Source of the DNA: an uncultured bacterium
GTDB lineage: Bacteria; Bacillota; Clostridia; Lachnospirales; Lachnospiraceae
Assembly (NCBI GenBank): GCA_905215405.1
Contig: CAJMQE010000115.1
Coordinates: 1 to 10,226 of the forward strand
DNA: 10,226 nt
Direction: 5' to 3'
Position 1 is the stretch's first letter. Each line of letters starts with the position of its first letter. This document shows positions 1 through 7,056 of this stretch, in pieces. A program made the position numbers and the translations under genes. A model generated the notes under the pieces. It was not told the DNA's origin, did not search any database, and saw only the letters and a program-made list of their open reading frames with translations.

Positions 1-29
1 TCCCACACCACATTTTCTGTGATGTGAGA
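1..29 (-). terminator. Hairpin terminator downstream of pepF (T-tract outside window)
   Basis: Read on the minus strand, positions 29-18 pair with 12-1 as a continuous 12-bp helix closed by a 5-nt loop (GAAAA). Two of the pairs are G-U and work only in the minus-strand RNA; the plus-strand copy would have two C-A mismatches, so the structure belongs to a leftward transcript. It starts 53 bp after the pepF stop, as expected for an intrinsic terminator. The U-run that would confirm this lies beyond the left edge and cannot be seen. Confidence 0.65.
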
Positions 30-82
30 CTTTCTTAACTTAATGCCATTGAGTATATACCAGCATGGACTTTTCTCTATAT

Positions 83-1876
83 TTAAAATTCTTTTAATAA
101 GCCTGCAAATACATCCAATGCCTGCTGAACTGGCTCTGGTTTTGACATATCAACACCACACAGTTTCAAAAGTTCGATCGGGTGCATCGAGCATCCACCA
201 CTTAAGAACTTGTAATATCCCTGGATCGTCTGCTCATCTCCAACAAGGATTCTCGTTGCAATTGCAATTGCTGCGGAAAATCCTGTTGCATACTGATAAA
301 CATAAAATGGAGTATAGAAATGTGGAATTCTGGACCACTCATATGCAATCTGCTCATCTATGACCATATCCGGTCCAAAATACTTCTCATTCAATTCCCT
401 GTAAACTCTGCAGAGTACATCTGCATTTAACACCTGTCCTTTTTCAGCCATTCCATGTGTGATCTTTTCAAATTCTGCAAACATCGTCTGTCTGAACAGA
501 GTACCTTTGAACTGTTCAAGATAATGGTTAATCAGATACTTTCTCTCTTTTTCCTCTGTACAATTCTTCAACATATAATTAATCAAAAGTGCTTCATTGC
601 ATGTTGATGCAACTTCTGCGACAAATATTCTGTAACCTGCATAGATATGCGGCTGAGTAGCATTGGAAAAATAGGTATGGATCGCATGCCCCATTTCATG
701 TGCCACTGTAAATACATCATTCAGATTATCACTATAGTTGAGGAAAACATAAGGATGTGTACCATATACGCCCCATGAAAATGCTCCATTTCTCTTACCA
801 ACATTTTCTCTGACATCGACCCATCCAGTCTCGAAGCCTTCTTTCAGAAGCCCTGTATACTGATCTCCCAACACGGAAAGTCCTTTTATGATAATTTCTT
901 TTGCTTCCTGATAAGTCACTTTTAACTTATAGTCACTGACCATTGGTGCATATACATCATAAAAATGAAGTTCATCAACACCAAGTGCTTTTTTACGTAA
1001 ACGAACATATTCATGCATCAGTCCCAGATTCTTATTCACCGTATCGATCAGATTATCATACACGGATTCCGGTATAAAGGAACTGCTCAAATACATTTCT
1101 CTTGTTGATTTATAATTTCTGGTCTGAGCAAAGAACATTGCCTGTTTTACATTGGCATTGTAGATAGATGCCAATGTGTTAACATAGGAAGAGTATGCAT
1201 GATAGAGTGCAGTAAACGAATCTTTACGCACCCTTCTGTCATAGCTTTCCATAAAAGAACTATATCTGCCGTTGGTAAGCTCGACAACATTTCCTTTCTC
1301 ATCCTGGATCGTTCCAAACTTTACGTCCGCATTATTGAATTTCGAGAAGATTTCGTTCGGCGATGATGACATAGCTCTTGCACTGGCAAGCAGTTCCTCT
1401 TCCCGATCGCTCAGTGTATGATCTTTATCAAGTAAAAGGTCTTCAATATAAATATTATACTGACTGACATTGGTATCCTCTCTGTACTGTTTTAATACAT
1501 CCTGTGGTATTGCGAGAATCTCCGGTATCAGAAATGCGTATTTTGCACTGATCTGAACCGCAATATTCTGTGCTCTGCCGGACAGATCCTGGTAAACGGG
1601 ATTCGTCGTATCTTCATAATATTTGATAAATGCGTAAACATATACTCGTTCTACCAGCCAGTCACAATCATCCGATTCTTTCAGTGCATGATATAAATTC
1701 TGTGCCGACTCTCCGACTTTTCCTTTCCATACACATGGTTCATTCGCCTGTTTTTCCAGTTTCTGATAATCTTCTTCCCAAAGTTGGTCTGATGCATATA
1801 TATCTTCTACTTTCCACTTGTCTGCTACATCGATCTGTTCTCTTGTTGGTAATTTTTCTATTGTCTGATCTGCCAT
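83..1876 (-). CDS. pepF: Oligoendopeptidase F (M3 family zinc metallopeptidase)
   Basis: Cytoplasmic zinc metallopeptidase that cuts short peptides, normally acting in peptide recycling. The product has 597 residues, the usual PepF length, and no signal peptide. The zinc site is plain: HEMGH at residues 393-397 (two His ligands and the catalytic Glu394), with Glu421 in VAEVAST as the likely third ligand. The N-terminal half is the helical PepF region and the C-terminal half the M3 catalytic domain; a Tyr-rich stretch (FYTPFYVYQYATG) near residues 540-555 matches the substrate-binding Tyr region of the family. The start ATG is chosen for AGAGAGGTG seven bases upstream. It is the last gene of a minus-strand series after degV and the isochorismatase-like gene, but it has its own candidate promoter. 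No frameshift or missing motif is seen. Confidence 0.95.
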   Translation of the reverse strand: MADQTIEKLPTREQIDVADKWKVEDIYASDQLWEEDYQKLEKQANEPCVWKGKVGESAQNLYHALKESDDCDWLVERVYVYAFIKYYEDTTNPVYQDLSGRAQNIAVQISAKYAFLIPEILAIPQDVLKQYREDTNVSQYNIYIEDLLLDKDHTLSDREEELLASARAMSSSPNEIFSKFNNADVKFGTIQDEKGNVVELTNGRYSSFMESYDRRVRKDSFTALYHAYSSYVNTLASIYNANVKQAMFFAQTRNYKSTREMYLSSSFIPESVYDNLIDTVNKNLGLMHEYVRLRKKALGVDELHFYDVYAPMVSDYKLKVTYQEAKEIIIKGLSVLGDQYTGLLKEGFETGWVDVRENVGKRNGAFSWGVYGTHPYVFLNYSDNLNDVFTVAHEMGHAIHTYFSNATQPHIYAGYRIFVAEVASTCNEALLINYMLKNCTEEKERKYLINHYLEQFKGTLFRQTMFAEFEKITHGMAEKGQVLNADVLCRVYRELNEKYFGPDMVIDEQIAYEWSRIPHFYTPFYVYQYATGFSAAIAIATRILVGDEQTIQGYYKFLSGGCSMHPIELLKLCGVDMSKPEPVQQALDVFAGLLKEF

Positions 1877-1928
1877 CTTTCAACACCTCTCTTAATTCTA
1901 ATATTTCTGTCATTATGCAATTTCTGTT

Positions 1929-1957
1929 ATCTTAAGATTCACTGTCCATATGGACAA
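1929..1957 (-). promoter_or_regulatory. Candidate pepF promoter overlapping a 14-bp palindrome
   Basis: On the minus strand TTGTCC (1957-1952) and TAAGAT (1934-1929) are separated by 17 bases, each matching the sigma-A consensus at four of six positions. The -35 box lies in the perfect palindrome TGTCCATATGGACA at 1943-1956, a plausible repressor operator. The predicted start point is about 45 bases upstream of the pepF ATG. The palindrome is certain; its function is inferred. Confidence 0.4.
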
Positions 1958-1991
1958 AATGATTGGATAGTCATTTATGTCTACCCAATCA
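1955..1991 (-). terminator. Hairpin terminator of the isochorismatase-like gene
   Basis: On the minus strand, 1991-1981 pairs with 1970-1960 (11 bp, one G-U) around a 10-nt loop, followed by a short run of four T before G. The 5' arm begins at the TGA stop codon itself. The T-run is short, so termination may be partial and allow read-through into pepF. Confidence 0.5.
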
Positions 1992-2540
1992 CTTAATCAG
2001 TCTTGATATATATTTAAATGTTTCCGATCCTGCCTTTTCACAAAGTTCAAAAAGCACGGATTCATAGGTTCCTGATAGCGCACCTTCCTGTTGTGCCCGC
2101 AATAAAGCTGCCGTAAGGTCTGTGTCTTTTCTAGATGCAATACAATCATTGACCAGCATGACCTGATATCCCATCTTTCTGAGATCAATTACTGTCTGTA
2201 ATACACAAATATGCGCCTCACAACCACAGACGATGATCGTCTCTGGTCCATAGGCTTTGATTTTTTGCATAATTTCTTCATTCTGCGCACAACTGAACGT
2301 GATCTTATCTGTATAAGTAAAATCACCTTCCTGCCCAAGTGCCATCTGAACCGGTTCAATTGTCATTCCAATGCCTTTTGTATATTGCTGGGAAACAATC
2401 ATGGGAACACCAAGTTCCCTGAGACCTTTGATCAATTTAATTGAATTGTAAACAAAGATCTCTTTTTCATTCATGACAGGTATTAGTTTTTCCTGATAAT
2501 CAATGATTAATGCAATTGTTTTTTCACTTTTTATTCTCAT
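1989..2540 (-). CDS. Isochorismatase-family cysteine hydrolase
   Basis: A 183-residue single-domain protein of the isochorismatase-like fold, the family of nicotinamidases, N-carbamoyl amidases and related hydrolases. The family triad is complete: Asp14 in ALIIDYQ, Lys79 in TDKITFSC, and nucleophile Cys112 in CGCEAHICVLQT. The strand and helix after the cysteine (VMLVNDCIASRK) are also typical. It lacks an aryl-carrier domain, so it is not the siderophore EntB type; the short form resembles the YcaC/hydrolase group whose substrates are often unknown. The start ATG has AAGGTGGGG eight bases upstream. It lies 149 bp after degV and 112 bp before pepF on the same strand. No substrate can be read from this context. 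Confidence 0.88.
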   Translation of the reverse strand: MRIKSEKTIALIIDYQEKLIPVMNEKEIFVYNSIKLIKGLRELGVPMIVSQQYTKGIGMTIEPVQMALGQEGDFTYTDKITFSCAQNEEIMQKIKAYGPETIIVCGCEAHICVLQTVIDLRKMGYQVMLVNDCIASRKDTDLTAALLRAQQEGALSGTYESVLFELCEKAGSETFKYISRLIK

Positions 2541-2566
2541 AAATCATTCCCCACCTTCTATCATTC

Positions 2567-2608
2567 ATTTGATATCTTCTATCTTTTATTTGATATCTTC
2601 TATCTTTT
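2567..2608. repeat. 21-bp tandem repeat, two copies
   Basis: Two identical, directly adjacent 21-base copies (2567-2587 and 2588-2608) starting ATTTGATATCTTCTATC. A shorter fragment (TTCTATC) precedes them and a degenerate piece follows. The array sits in the gap between degV and the isochorismatase-like gene, and the flanking fragment runs into that gene's ribosome binding site region. It looks like slippage-prone simple sequence. Confidence 0.85.
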
Positions 2609-2689
2609 ATTCTTCATTCCGACTTTGCCAGGTTCATGTTCTGTTCCATTTGACCGTTCTACGCTCTGTTCACACCTGTTTCTACACTT

Positions 2690-3559
2690 CTATTCTGCAA
2701 TCACTTTGGAACATGCCACTGCAAGCGCACCATATCCAATATGGCAGGAGATACTCAGTGACAGTGGATCCATGTGGATCTCACAGCCTGGAAATTCCTT
2801 TTCCAGCTCTTTTTTCCATTCCTGCGCTTCTTCTACATTTCCTGTATAAGCAGCTTCCATATGCATATTTCCCTGTTCGAATGCATCTTTAAATCTTGTA
2901 GCAAGATCTTCCTTGATTGCTTTGAGCATAATTTTCTTTGCAGAAGCCTTCCCTCTTGCTTTTGCATATGCGTCGAGTTTTTCTCCCTGGATCTGTAATA
3001 CTGGTTTCAGGTTCAGAATCGTACCAATTGCTGCTGCAGCTGGAGTAATTCTACCACCCTTCTTCAGATATTTTAAAGTCTCCAGTGTGATATAAATACT
3101 GGATTCAAACTTTTCTTTTTCCAGAATCTCTTTGATCTGTGCTGCAGACTTTCCTCTTTCCGCAAGTTCCTTTGCATCGAGTACGGACTGTCGTAACGTA
3201 ACAGAAATTCTCTGATTATCCACAACTTCAATCTTTCCATCAAAATCCTGTGCGATCATAGTAGCTGTCTGACACGTTCCACTCAGTCCACTTGACATCG
3301 GTAAAAATACAATTTCATCAAAATCCTTAAGCAGTTTTTCAAATTCATCTGTCATCTCTCCGATTGATGGCTGGGAAGTTGAGATTTCCGCATCTTCTTC
3401 CAGTTTCTTGTAAAAATCTTCCTGGGATAGATTAATTCCTTCAAAGAACATTTCCCCATCGATATAAAATGGCATCGGTAGTACAAACACACCGAGCTCT
3501 TTTGCCTGTTCCTGTGTGATCCCACTATTACTATCTGTTAAAATTGCTATTTTTTTCAT
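2690..3559 (-). CDS. DegV family fatty-acid-binding protein (FakB-like)
   Basis: A 289-residue DegV protein. DegV/FakB proteins hold a fatty acid so that the kinase FakA can phosphorylate it for phospholipid synthesis; that role is known for characterised members and inferred here. Conserved signatures are present: TDSNSGI at residues 8-14, TSQPS at 61-65, SSGLSGT at 89-95, and the Gly-rich KKGGRITPAAAAIGTILN region near 165-185 that precedes the second lobe. Length is normal. The start ATG has AGGAAGG seven bases upstream. The gene is divergent from the acetyltransferase gene. No fakA is in the window, so the partner must be encoded elsewhere. Most Lachnospiraceae carry several DegV paralogues, so I give no gene symbol. 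Confidence 0.93.
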   Translation of the reverse strand: MKKIAILTDSNSGITQEQAKELGVFVLPMPFYIDGEMFFEGINLSQEDFYKKLEEDAEISTSQPSIGEMTDEFEKLLKDFDEIVFLPMSSGLSGTCQTATMIAQDFDGKIEVVDNQRISVTLRQSVLDAKELAERGKSAAQIKEILEKEKFESSIYITLETLKYLKKGGRITPAAAAIGTILNLKPVLQIQGEKLDAYAKARGKASAKKIMLKAIKEDLATRFKDAFEQGNMHMEAAYTGNVEEAQEWKKELEKEFPGCEIHMDPLSLSISCHIGYGALAVACSKVIAE

Positions 3560-3697
3560 ATATTAACCTTCCTGTTATCCGACCATCTACCTGTCAGTAT
3601 TTCTTATGTTATATAATCTTATTTTACTCATATTCTAATTATTCTTTTTCCACCAGCCTGTCACTAAATTCTTCCAGCGATCATTCTAAACTCTTTT

Positions 3698-3727
3698 ATT
3701 GTACATTATTCTGGCATTTGCTACAAT
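3698..3727. promoter_or_regulatory. Overlapping face-to-face promoters for degV and the GNAT gene
   Basis: On the plus strand TTGTAC (3699-3704), 17 bases, then TACAAT (3722-3727) form a sigma-A type promoter giving a leader of about 28 nt for the acetyltransferase. On the minus strand the same DNA reads TTGTAG (3726-3721), 17 bases, TACAAT (3703-3698), pointing at degV. Each -10 box is the mirror of the other's -35 region. degV might also use a closer, weaker candidate (TTAGAA-17-TATATA in the 3610-3645 area). Function is inferred from motif and spacing only. Confidence 0.5.
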
Positions 3728-3761
3728 AGAAATATGATAAATTTTGAAAGGATTTCCTGTT

Positions 3762-4514
3762 ATGAAATTATATTCCTACAGTGACCTGACTCTGCAACAA
3801 TTGGATGAAATCAGCCAGCTGTGCAGTCTGTGCCATGATTATGAGCCCTATACTGATACCGATTCCGTACACGGAGAACACTGTTTTTTTCTTTGCTATG
3901 AAGGTCCACTTCTGATTGGATATCTCTCTTTTCTGGAAGTACAGCAAAATGACGAAGCTGAAATCACAGCACTTGTTCACCCTCAATATCGACAGCAGGG
4001 AATCTTTACTGCCATGCTGACCGCTGCAAAAACAGAACTTATGAAAGAAAATATTCATCATCTCTATGCATCAGTTCCTGCTGCCTACCGAAGCTGTTCT
4101 TTTTGTAAAGATGCTTCGCACACCGAATACCTGATGGCTCTGGAAAGCTGCCCTGCATGTTGTTGTGTATTCGAAGAAAATGAAACCTTTCTGTCCGGCC
4201 CTGATGCAGGCAAAATCTCGTATCTAAAAAATGGAGAAGACCAGTATCATCTTCTGCTCTCCCATAAAGTCATTGGTGTATGCAATCTAGAGCCTGAATC
4301 TTCCTTTACCAATCTTTGGGGCGTGGAAATAAAAAAGCCATACCGTGGGAACGGATATGGCTTCCTGCTTATGCTGTATAGTATAAACGATTATTTTAAA
4401 GAATATTCACAGCCATTGATTCTGCAAGTTACCAGCCTGAATCCAGCTGCATTTCACCTTTACCAAAAATGTGGATTCTCAGTTCTTGAAAAAGTGGAGT
4501 ATTTTAATCTCTGA
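3762..4514 (+). CDS. Acetyltransferase with two tandem GNAT domains
   Basis: A 250-residue protein with two GNAT (acetyl-CoA N-acetyltransferase) halves. The N-terminal half has a motif A, VHPQYRQQGIFTAML (about residues 70-85), and ends in a SHTEYLMAL strand. The C-terminal half has a second, more canonical motif A, VEIKKPYRGNGYGFLLM (about 187-203), and motif B, NPAAFHLYQKCGF (about 227-240). The linker is Cys-rich (CSFC, then CPACCC). The start at ATG 3762 is preferred because GAAAGGA lies nine bases upstream; a TTG in frame at 3744 would put the Shine-Dalgarno sequence inside the gene. It is a lone plus-strand gene between divergent degV and convergent dapB. The substrate is unknown; a small molecule or peptide N-terminus are both possible. 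Confidence 0.87.
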   Translation: MKLYSYSDLTLQQLDEISQLCSLCHDYEPYTDTDSVHGEHCFFLCYEGPLLIGYLSFLEVQQNDEAEITALVHPQYRQQGIFTAMLTAAKTELMKENIHHLYASVPAAYRSCSFCKDASHTEYLMALESCPACCCVFEENETFLSGPDAGKISYLKNGEDQYHLLLSHKVIGVCNLEPESSFTNLWGVEIKKPYRGNGYGFLLMLYSINDYFKEYSQPLILQVTSLNPAAFHLYQKCGFSVLEKVEYFNL

Positions 4515-4600
4515 TCCATAAATTTACCTGTTAGCACAGCTTCATATGAAGATGGTCTTTTTATTTAACCCTTTTACCTGCTCTTACAGGCAATACAAAC

Positions 4601-4677
4601 AAAAAAATGTGTTCTTGATAGCGACCTCTGGAAGAATGAACTTCTCCCAAACGCGACTAGTAAGAACACATTTTTTT
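4601..4677. terminator. 16-bp inverted repeat with structured 45-nt loop; bidirectional terminator candidate
   Basis: Positions 4601-4616 (seven A, then TGTGTTCTT) are perfectly complementary to 4662-4677, leaving a 45-nt loop. The loop contains a second stem, 4629-4636 with 4642-4649, fully paired only in minus-strand RNA because one pair is G-U there. A T-run closes the outer stem on both strands, so it can stop dapB transcripts, eight bases past the stop, and perhaps those of the convergent acetyltransferase gene. A loop this long and structured is unusual for a simple terminator. Confidence 0.7.
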
Positions 4678-4682
4678 ATAAA

Positions 4683-5438
4683 TCAGCCGATTACATCTGA
4701 CATATCATAAAATCCAGCCGGCTTTCCAGCAAGATATTTTGCGGCTTCAATAGCTCCCTTTGCAAAGATTGCTTTTGAATAAGCAGTATGCTTGAATTCA
4801 ATTACTTCATCCTCACCTGCAAAGATAACTTCATGCTCACCAACGATTGTTCCACCTCTGACTGCTGAAATTCCGATTTCCTTTGGATCTCTCTTTTCTC
4901 TTACCTGACTTCTGTCATATTTATAGAAATAATCATCTGATAATTCTGACTTCATAGCATCTGCAAGTGCAAGTGCCGTTCCGCTTGGTGCATCTACTTT
5001 CTGATTGTGATGCTTTTCAACGATTTCCATATCAAATCCTGCTGGTGCAAGTACTTTGACTGCCTGCTTTAATAATTTAAAAAGTGTGTTGATACCAAGT
5101 GACATATTTGCTGATTTTAAAACAGCTACTTTCTTGCTTGCTTCCTCAATTTTCTTGAGTTGTTCATCACTCAGACCTGTTGTACAGATAACAACTGGAA
5201 CCTGTTCTTTTACACTATAATCCAGTAATGAATCCATTGCCTTTGCTGCTGCAAAATCAATAATTACATCCGCCTTTACAACGCAGGTATCAATAGATGG
5301 AAATACCGGGTAGCTGTTATGTCCATTATCAAATGGATCAATTCCTGCAACGATCTGTGCATCCTGATCATCTTTTAACAGGTTCGTGATAACCTGTCCC
5401 ATTTTTCCATTGCAACCATGCATAATAATTCTTGTCAT
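4683..5438 (-). CDS. dapB: 4-hydroxy-tetrahydrodipicolinate reductase
   Basis: Catalyses the NAD(P)H-dependent reduction that follows DapA in the diaminopimelate/lysine pathway, in the cytoplasm. With the chosen start the product has 251 residues. The N-terminal Rossmann motif is GCNGKMG at residues 8-14; the signature EKHHNQKVDAPSGTA (141-155) contains the catalytic-region His143/His144 and Lys147 and the substrate-binding Gly-Thr; the conserved SAVRGGTIVGEHEV follows at 191-204. The start at 5438 gives the usual family N-terminus and has AGGTG five bases upstream; an in-frame ATG at 5459 with AGGTAAACAGTT upstream would add seven residues and cannot be excluded. The gene follows dapA on the same strand after 368 bp and has its own weak candidate promoter. 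Confidence 0.95.
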   Translation of the reverse strand: MTRIIMHGCNGKMGQVITNLLKDDQDAQIVAGIDPFDNGHNSYPVFPSIDTCVVKADVIIDFAAAKAMDSLLDYSVKEQVPVVICTTGLSDEQLKKIEEASKKVAVLKSANMSLGINTLFKLLKQAVKVLAPAGFDMEIVEKHHNQKVDAPSGTALALADAMKSELSDDYFYKYDRSQVREKRDPKEIGISAVRGGTIVGEHEVIFAGEDEVIEFKHTAYSKAIFAKGAIEAAKYLAGKPAGFYDMSDVIG

Positions 5439-5806
5439 TTTTACACCTATGCTTCTCATAACTGTTTACCTAAAATTCTGACTATATATCCTATATGATT
5501 TGATGTTTTTATCTGCTGTTAACTATTCTTGTAAAATGTCGTTATAAAATCATTAAGAAATACTCTTATGAAATATAACATTCCATCTAGCCGTGAACTA
5601 TTATCATCAGACATTGCTATCAAACTTGATATTAAATATTGTTATGAGCCTGCTCCTGTCTATCGCTGAAAGAATCTCTGGCAGTTCGCATTTCATCCTT
5701 TATTTCTTATTTTCTTTCAACATTTATACTTTGTAGCGACCGCGGACACATTTCTTCCGCAGCCGCTTTTTTTCATTATTAATACTTTGATCCGTTCTTA
5801 GTAAGA
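5439..5806. other. dapA-dapB intergenic region: hairpin and candidate promoter, no convincing gene
   Basis: This 368-bp gap holds a GC-rich hairpin (described separately) just after dapA. A weak minus-strand promoter candidate for dapB, TTTACA (5535-5530), 16 bases, GATAAA (5513-5508), lies about 70 bases before the dapB start. A 29-codon minus-strand reading frame (about 5696-5607) starts after AAAGGATGAA; an overlapping frame of about 24 codons shows equally protein-like composition. Neither is long enough to call a gene. Confidence 0.5.
5736..5773. terminator. GC-rich hairpin after dapA, orientation ambiguous
   Basis: Arms 5736-5746 and 5756-5766 form an 11-bp helix with a 9-nt loop. In minus-strand RNA all 11 positions pair (two G-U), but no U-run follows. 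In plus-strand RNA seven U follow directly (5767-5773), but two pairs become A-C/C-A mismatches. It may attenuate or protect the dapA message, or end an unseen plus-strand transcript. Confidence 0.5.
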
Positions 5807-6694
5807 TTATTTCAGAAGGCCATAATTTTTCATTGCATTTCTGAGTCTTTCCAGATTTTCCGGTTCCATTGGAGAAAGTGGCATTCTAAGTGGTCCAACT
5901 TCCATTCCCATCAGATTCAGAGCATGTTTTACCGGAATAGGATTTACTTCACAGAACAGTGCCTCGATCAATTCGATTGCTTCTAACTGTAATTTACGGC
6001 TTGCTTCAATATCCCCTTTCAGGAAATTAGCAACAATGTCATGTGCTTTCTGAGGAGCTACATTTGACAGGACCGAAATAACACCCTTTCCACCTAGTGA
6101 AAGAATTGGCACGATCTGATCATCGTTTCCAGAATACATATCGACCTGACCATCTGTCAGAGCCATTACCTTTGCTGCCTGTGAGATATTACCTGTAGCA
6201 GCTTTCAGACCAACAATGTTATCTACATTTTTCACCAGTTTTGCGACTGTTTCCGGCTGAATATTACATCCTGTTCTGGATGGTACATTATACATAATGA
6301 TTGGCAGATCTACTGATTTAGCGACTGCTTCATAATGTGATACAAGGCCTTTCTGCGTTGCTTTATTATAATATGGAGTAACCACCAGTAATCCGTCTAC
6401 ATTTGCCTGCTGAGCTTCCTTAGAAAGATAGATTGCTGTTTCAGTACAGTTAGAACCAGTTCCTGCAATAACAGGAATTCTCTTTTTTACATAGTCCGCT
6501 GTAAATCTGATTACATCTAAATGTTCTTCATGTGTTAATGTTGCAGCTTCCCCTGTTGTTCCACATACAACAATTGCATCCGTTCCGTTGTTTATCTGAA
6601 AATCAAGGAATTCTCCCATTTTTTCATAATTAACTTCACCGTTTGCTTTCATTGGTGTAATTATCGCAACACCTGCTCCTTTGAAAATAGACAT
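5807..6694 (-). CDS. dapA: 4-hydroxy-tetrahydrodipicolinate synthase
   Basis: Condenses pyruvate with aspartate semialdehyde, the committed step to diaminopimelate and lysine. The 295-residue protein is a full-length TIM-barrel aldolase of the DHDPS family. Visible active-site elements are CGTTGEA at residues 44-50 (Thr46/Thr47 of the catalytic triad), YNVPSRTG at 135-142 (Tyr135 and substrate-binding Arg140), and Schiff-base Lys164 in VGLKAATGN. Together these fit DapA better than N-acetylneuraminate lyase, and the riboswitch plus dapB context settles it. The start ATG has a perfect AGGAGG seven bases upstream. It is the first gene after the lysine riboswitch and terminator, so lysine should repress it through premature termination. 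Confidence 0.97.
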   Translation of the reverse strand: MSIFKGAGVAIITPMKANGEVNYEKMGEFLDFQINNGTDAIVVCGTTGEAATLTHEEHLDVIRFTADYVKKRIPVIAGTGSNCTETAIYLSKEAQQANVDGLLVVTPYYNKATQKGLVSHYEAVAKSVDLPIIMYNVPSRTGCNIQPETVAKLVKNVDNIVGLKAATGNISQAAKVMALTDGQVDMYSGNDDQIVPILSLGGKGVISVLSNVAPQKAHDIVANFLKGDIEASRKLQLEAIELIEALFCEVNPIPVKHALNLMGMEVGPLRMPLSPMEPENLERLRNAMKNYGLLK

Positions 6695-6717
6695 ACTAAA
6701 TCCTCCTGAAATTAAAG

Positions 6718-6737
6718 TATAAAACCTATGTTTTATA
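6718..6737. repeat. 8-bp inverted repeat just upstream of the dapA Shine-Dalgarno
   Basis: TATAAAAC (6718-6725) and GTTTTATA (6730-6737) form a perfect stem with a 4-nt loop, about 11 bases before the AGGAGG of dapA. It could be a weak mRNA hairpin or a DNA operator. It is AT-rich, so chance or a structural role in the leader are also possible. Confidence 0.4.
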
Positions 6738-6819
6738 TTATTTAATTAGTAACTAAAGCGTTACATCAATGGTTTTTTCACCATTAATAGAGCATCACCT
6801 TGTAAAAAGTACCATAAAG

Positions 6820-6853
6820 AAAAAATAAAGAGCTGACCTTTCGGACAGCTCTT
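6820..6853 (-). terminator. Intrinsic terminator of the lysine riboswitch
   Basis: Minus strand: AAGAGCTG (6853-6846) pairs with CAGCTCTT (6835-6828), then a single T-T mismatch and two G-C pairs closed by a GAAA tetraloop. A T-rich tract (TTTATTTTTT) follows. It sits about 125 bases before dapA and downstream of the aptamer, as in terminating L-box leaders. Confidence 0.9.
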
Positions 6854-6881
6854 AAAGAACGAAGTGAAATATTATTCTTCA

Positions 6882-7043
6882 AGTAGCCCTCCATCAAAAA
6901 TGATGACAGTCATACAATTGTTCACTGTATGCCCAGCACGGCAGTCTCAGTTTCTGTCATACTTCGGCGTTATCTCCTTTCTTCTGTTTTCAACTGTTCC
7001 TGAAACATCCAACAAATTACTCATAAATAACGCAACCTCTACT
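6882..7043 (-). promoter_or_regulatory. Lysine riboswitch (L-box) controlling dapA
   Basis: The minus-strand leader shows the conserved landmarks of the lysine aptamer in order: AGTAGAGGTTGCG (7043-7031), GAAAGGAGATAACGCCGAAG (about 6981-6962), CTGCCGTGCTGG (6943-6932), a CATACA/TGTATG hairpin, GACTGTCA (6911-6904), a CATCA/TGATG hairpin, and GGAGGGCTACT (6892-6882). P1 forms from AGTAG (7043-7039) with CTACT (6886-6882), and P3 from AGTATGACAG with CTGCCGTGCT. Downstream, an antiterminator helix (6883-6875 with 6859-6851) competes with both P1 and the terminator. Known L-boxes bind lysine and switch off lysine synthesis or transport genes; dapA as target fits exactly. Confidence 0.94.
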
Positions 7044-7056
7044 ATTAACTTCTCTA

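Noticed and set aside
1630..1935. Open frame opposite the pepF N-terminus (plus strand, 101 codons)
   Set aside because: It lies antisense to a clearly functional pepF, has no ribosome binding site and no recognisable domain.
2503..2892. Plus-strand open frames overlapping the degV 3' end and the 21-bp repeat
   Set aside because: Composition is Phe/Ser/His-rich, as expected from the reverse complement of coding DNA; they overlap confident minus-strand genes and lack start signals.
1989..3559. degV, isochorismatase-like gene and pepF as one functional operon
   Set aside because: Same strand, but gaps of 112-149 bp, a hairpin after the isochorismatase-like gene and a separate promoter candidate before pepF; no shared pathway is evident.
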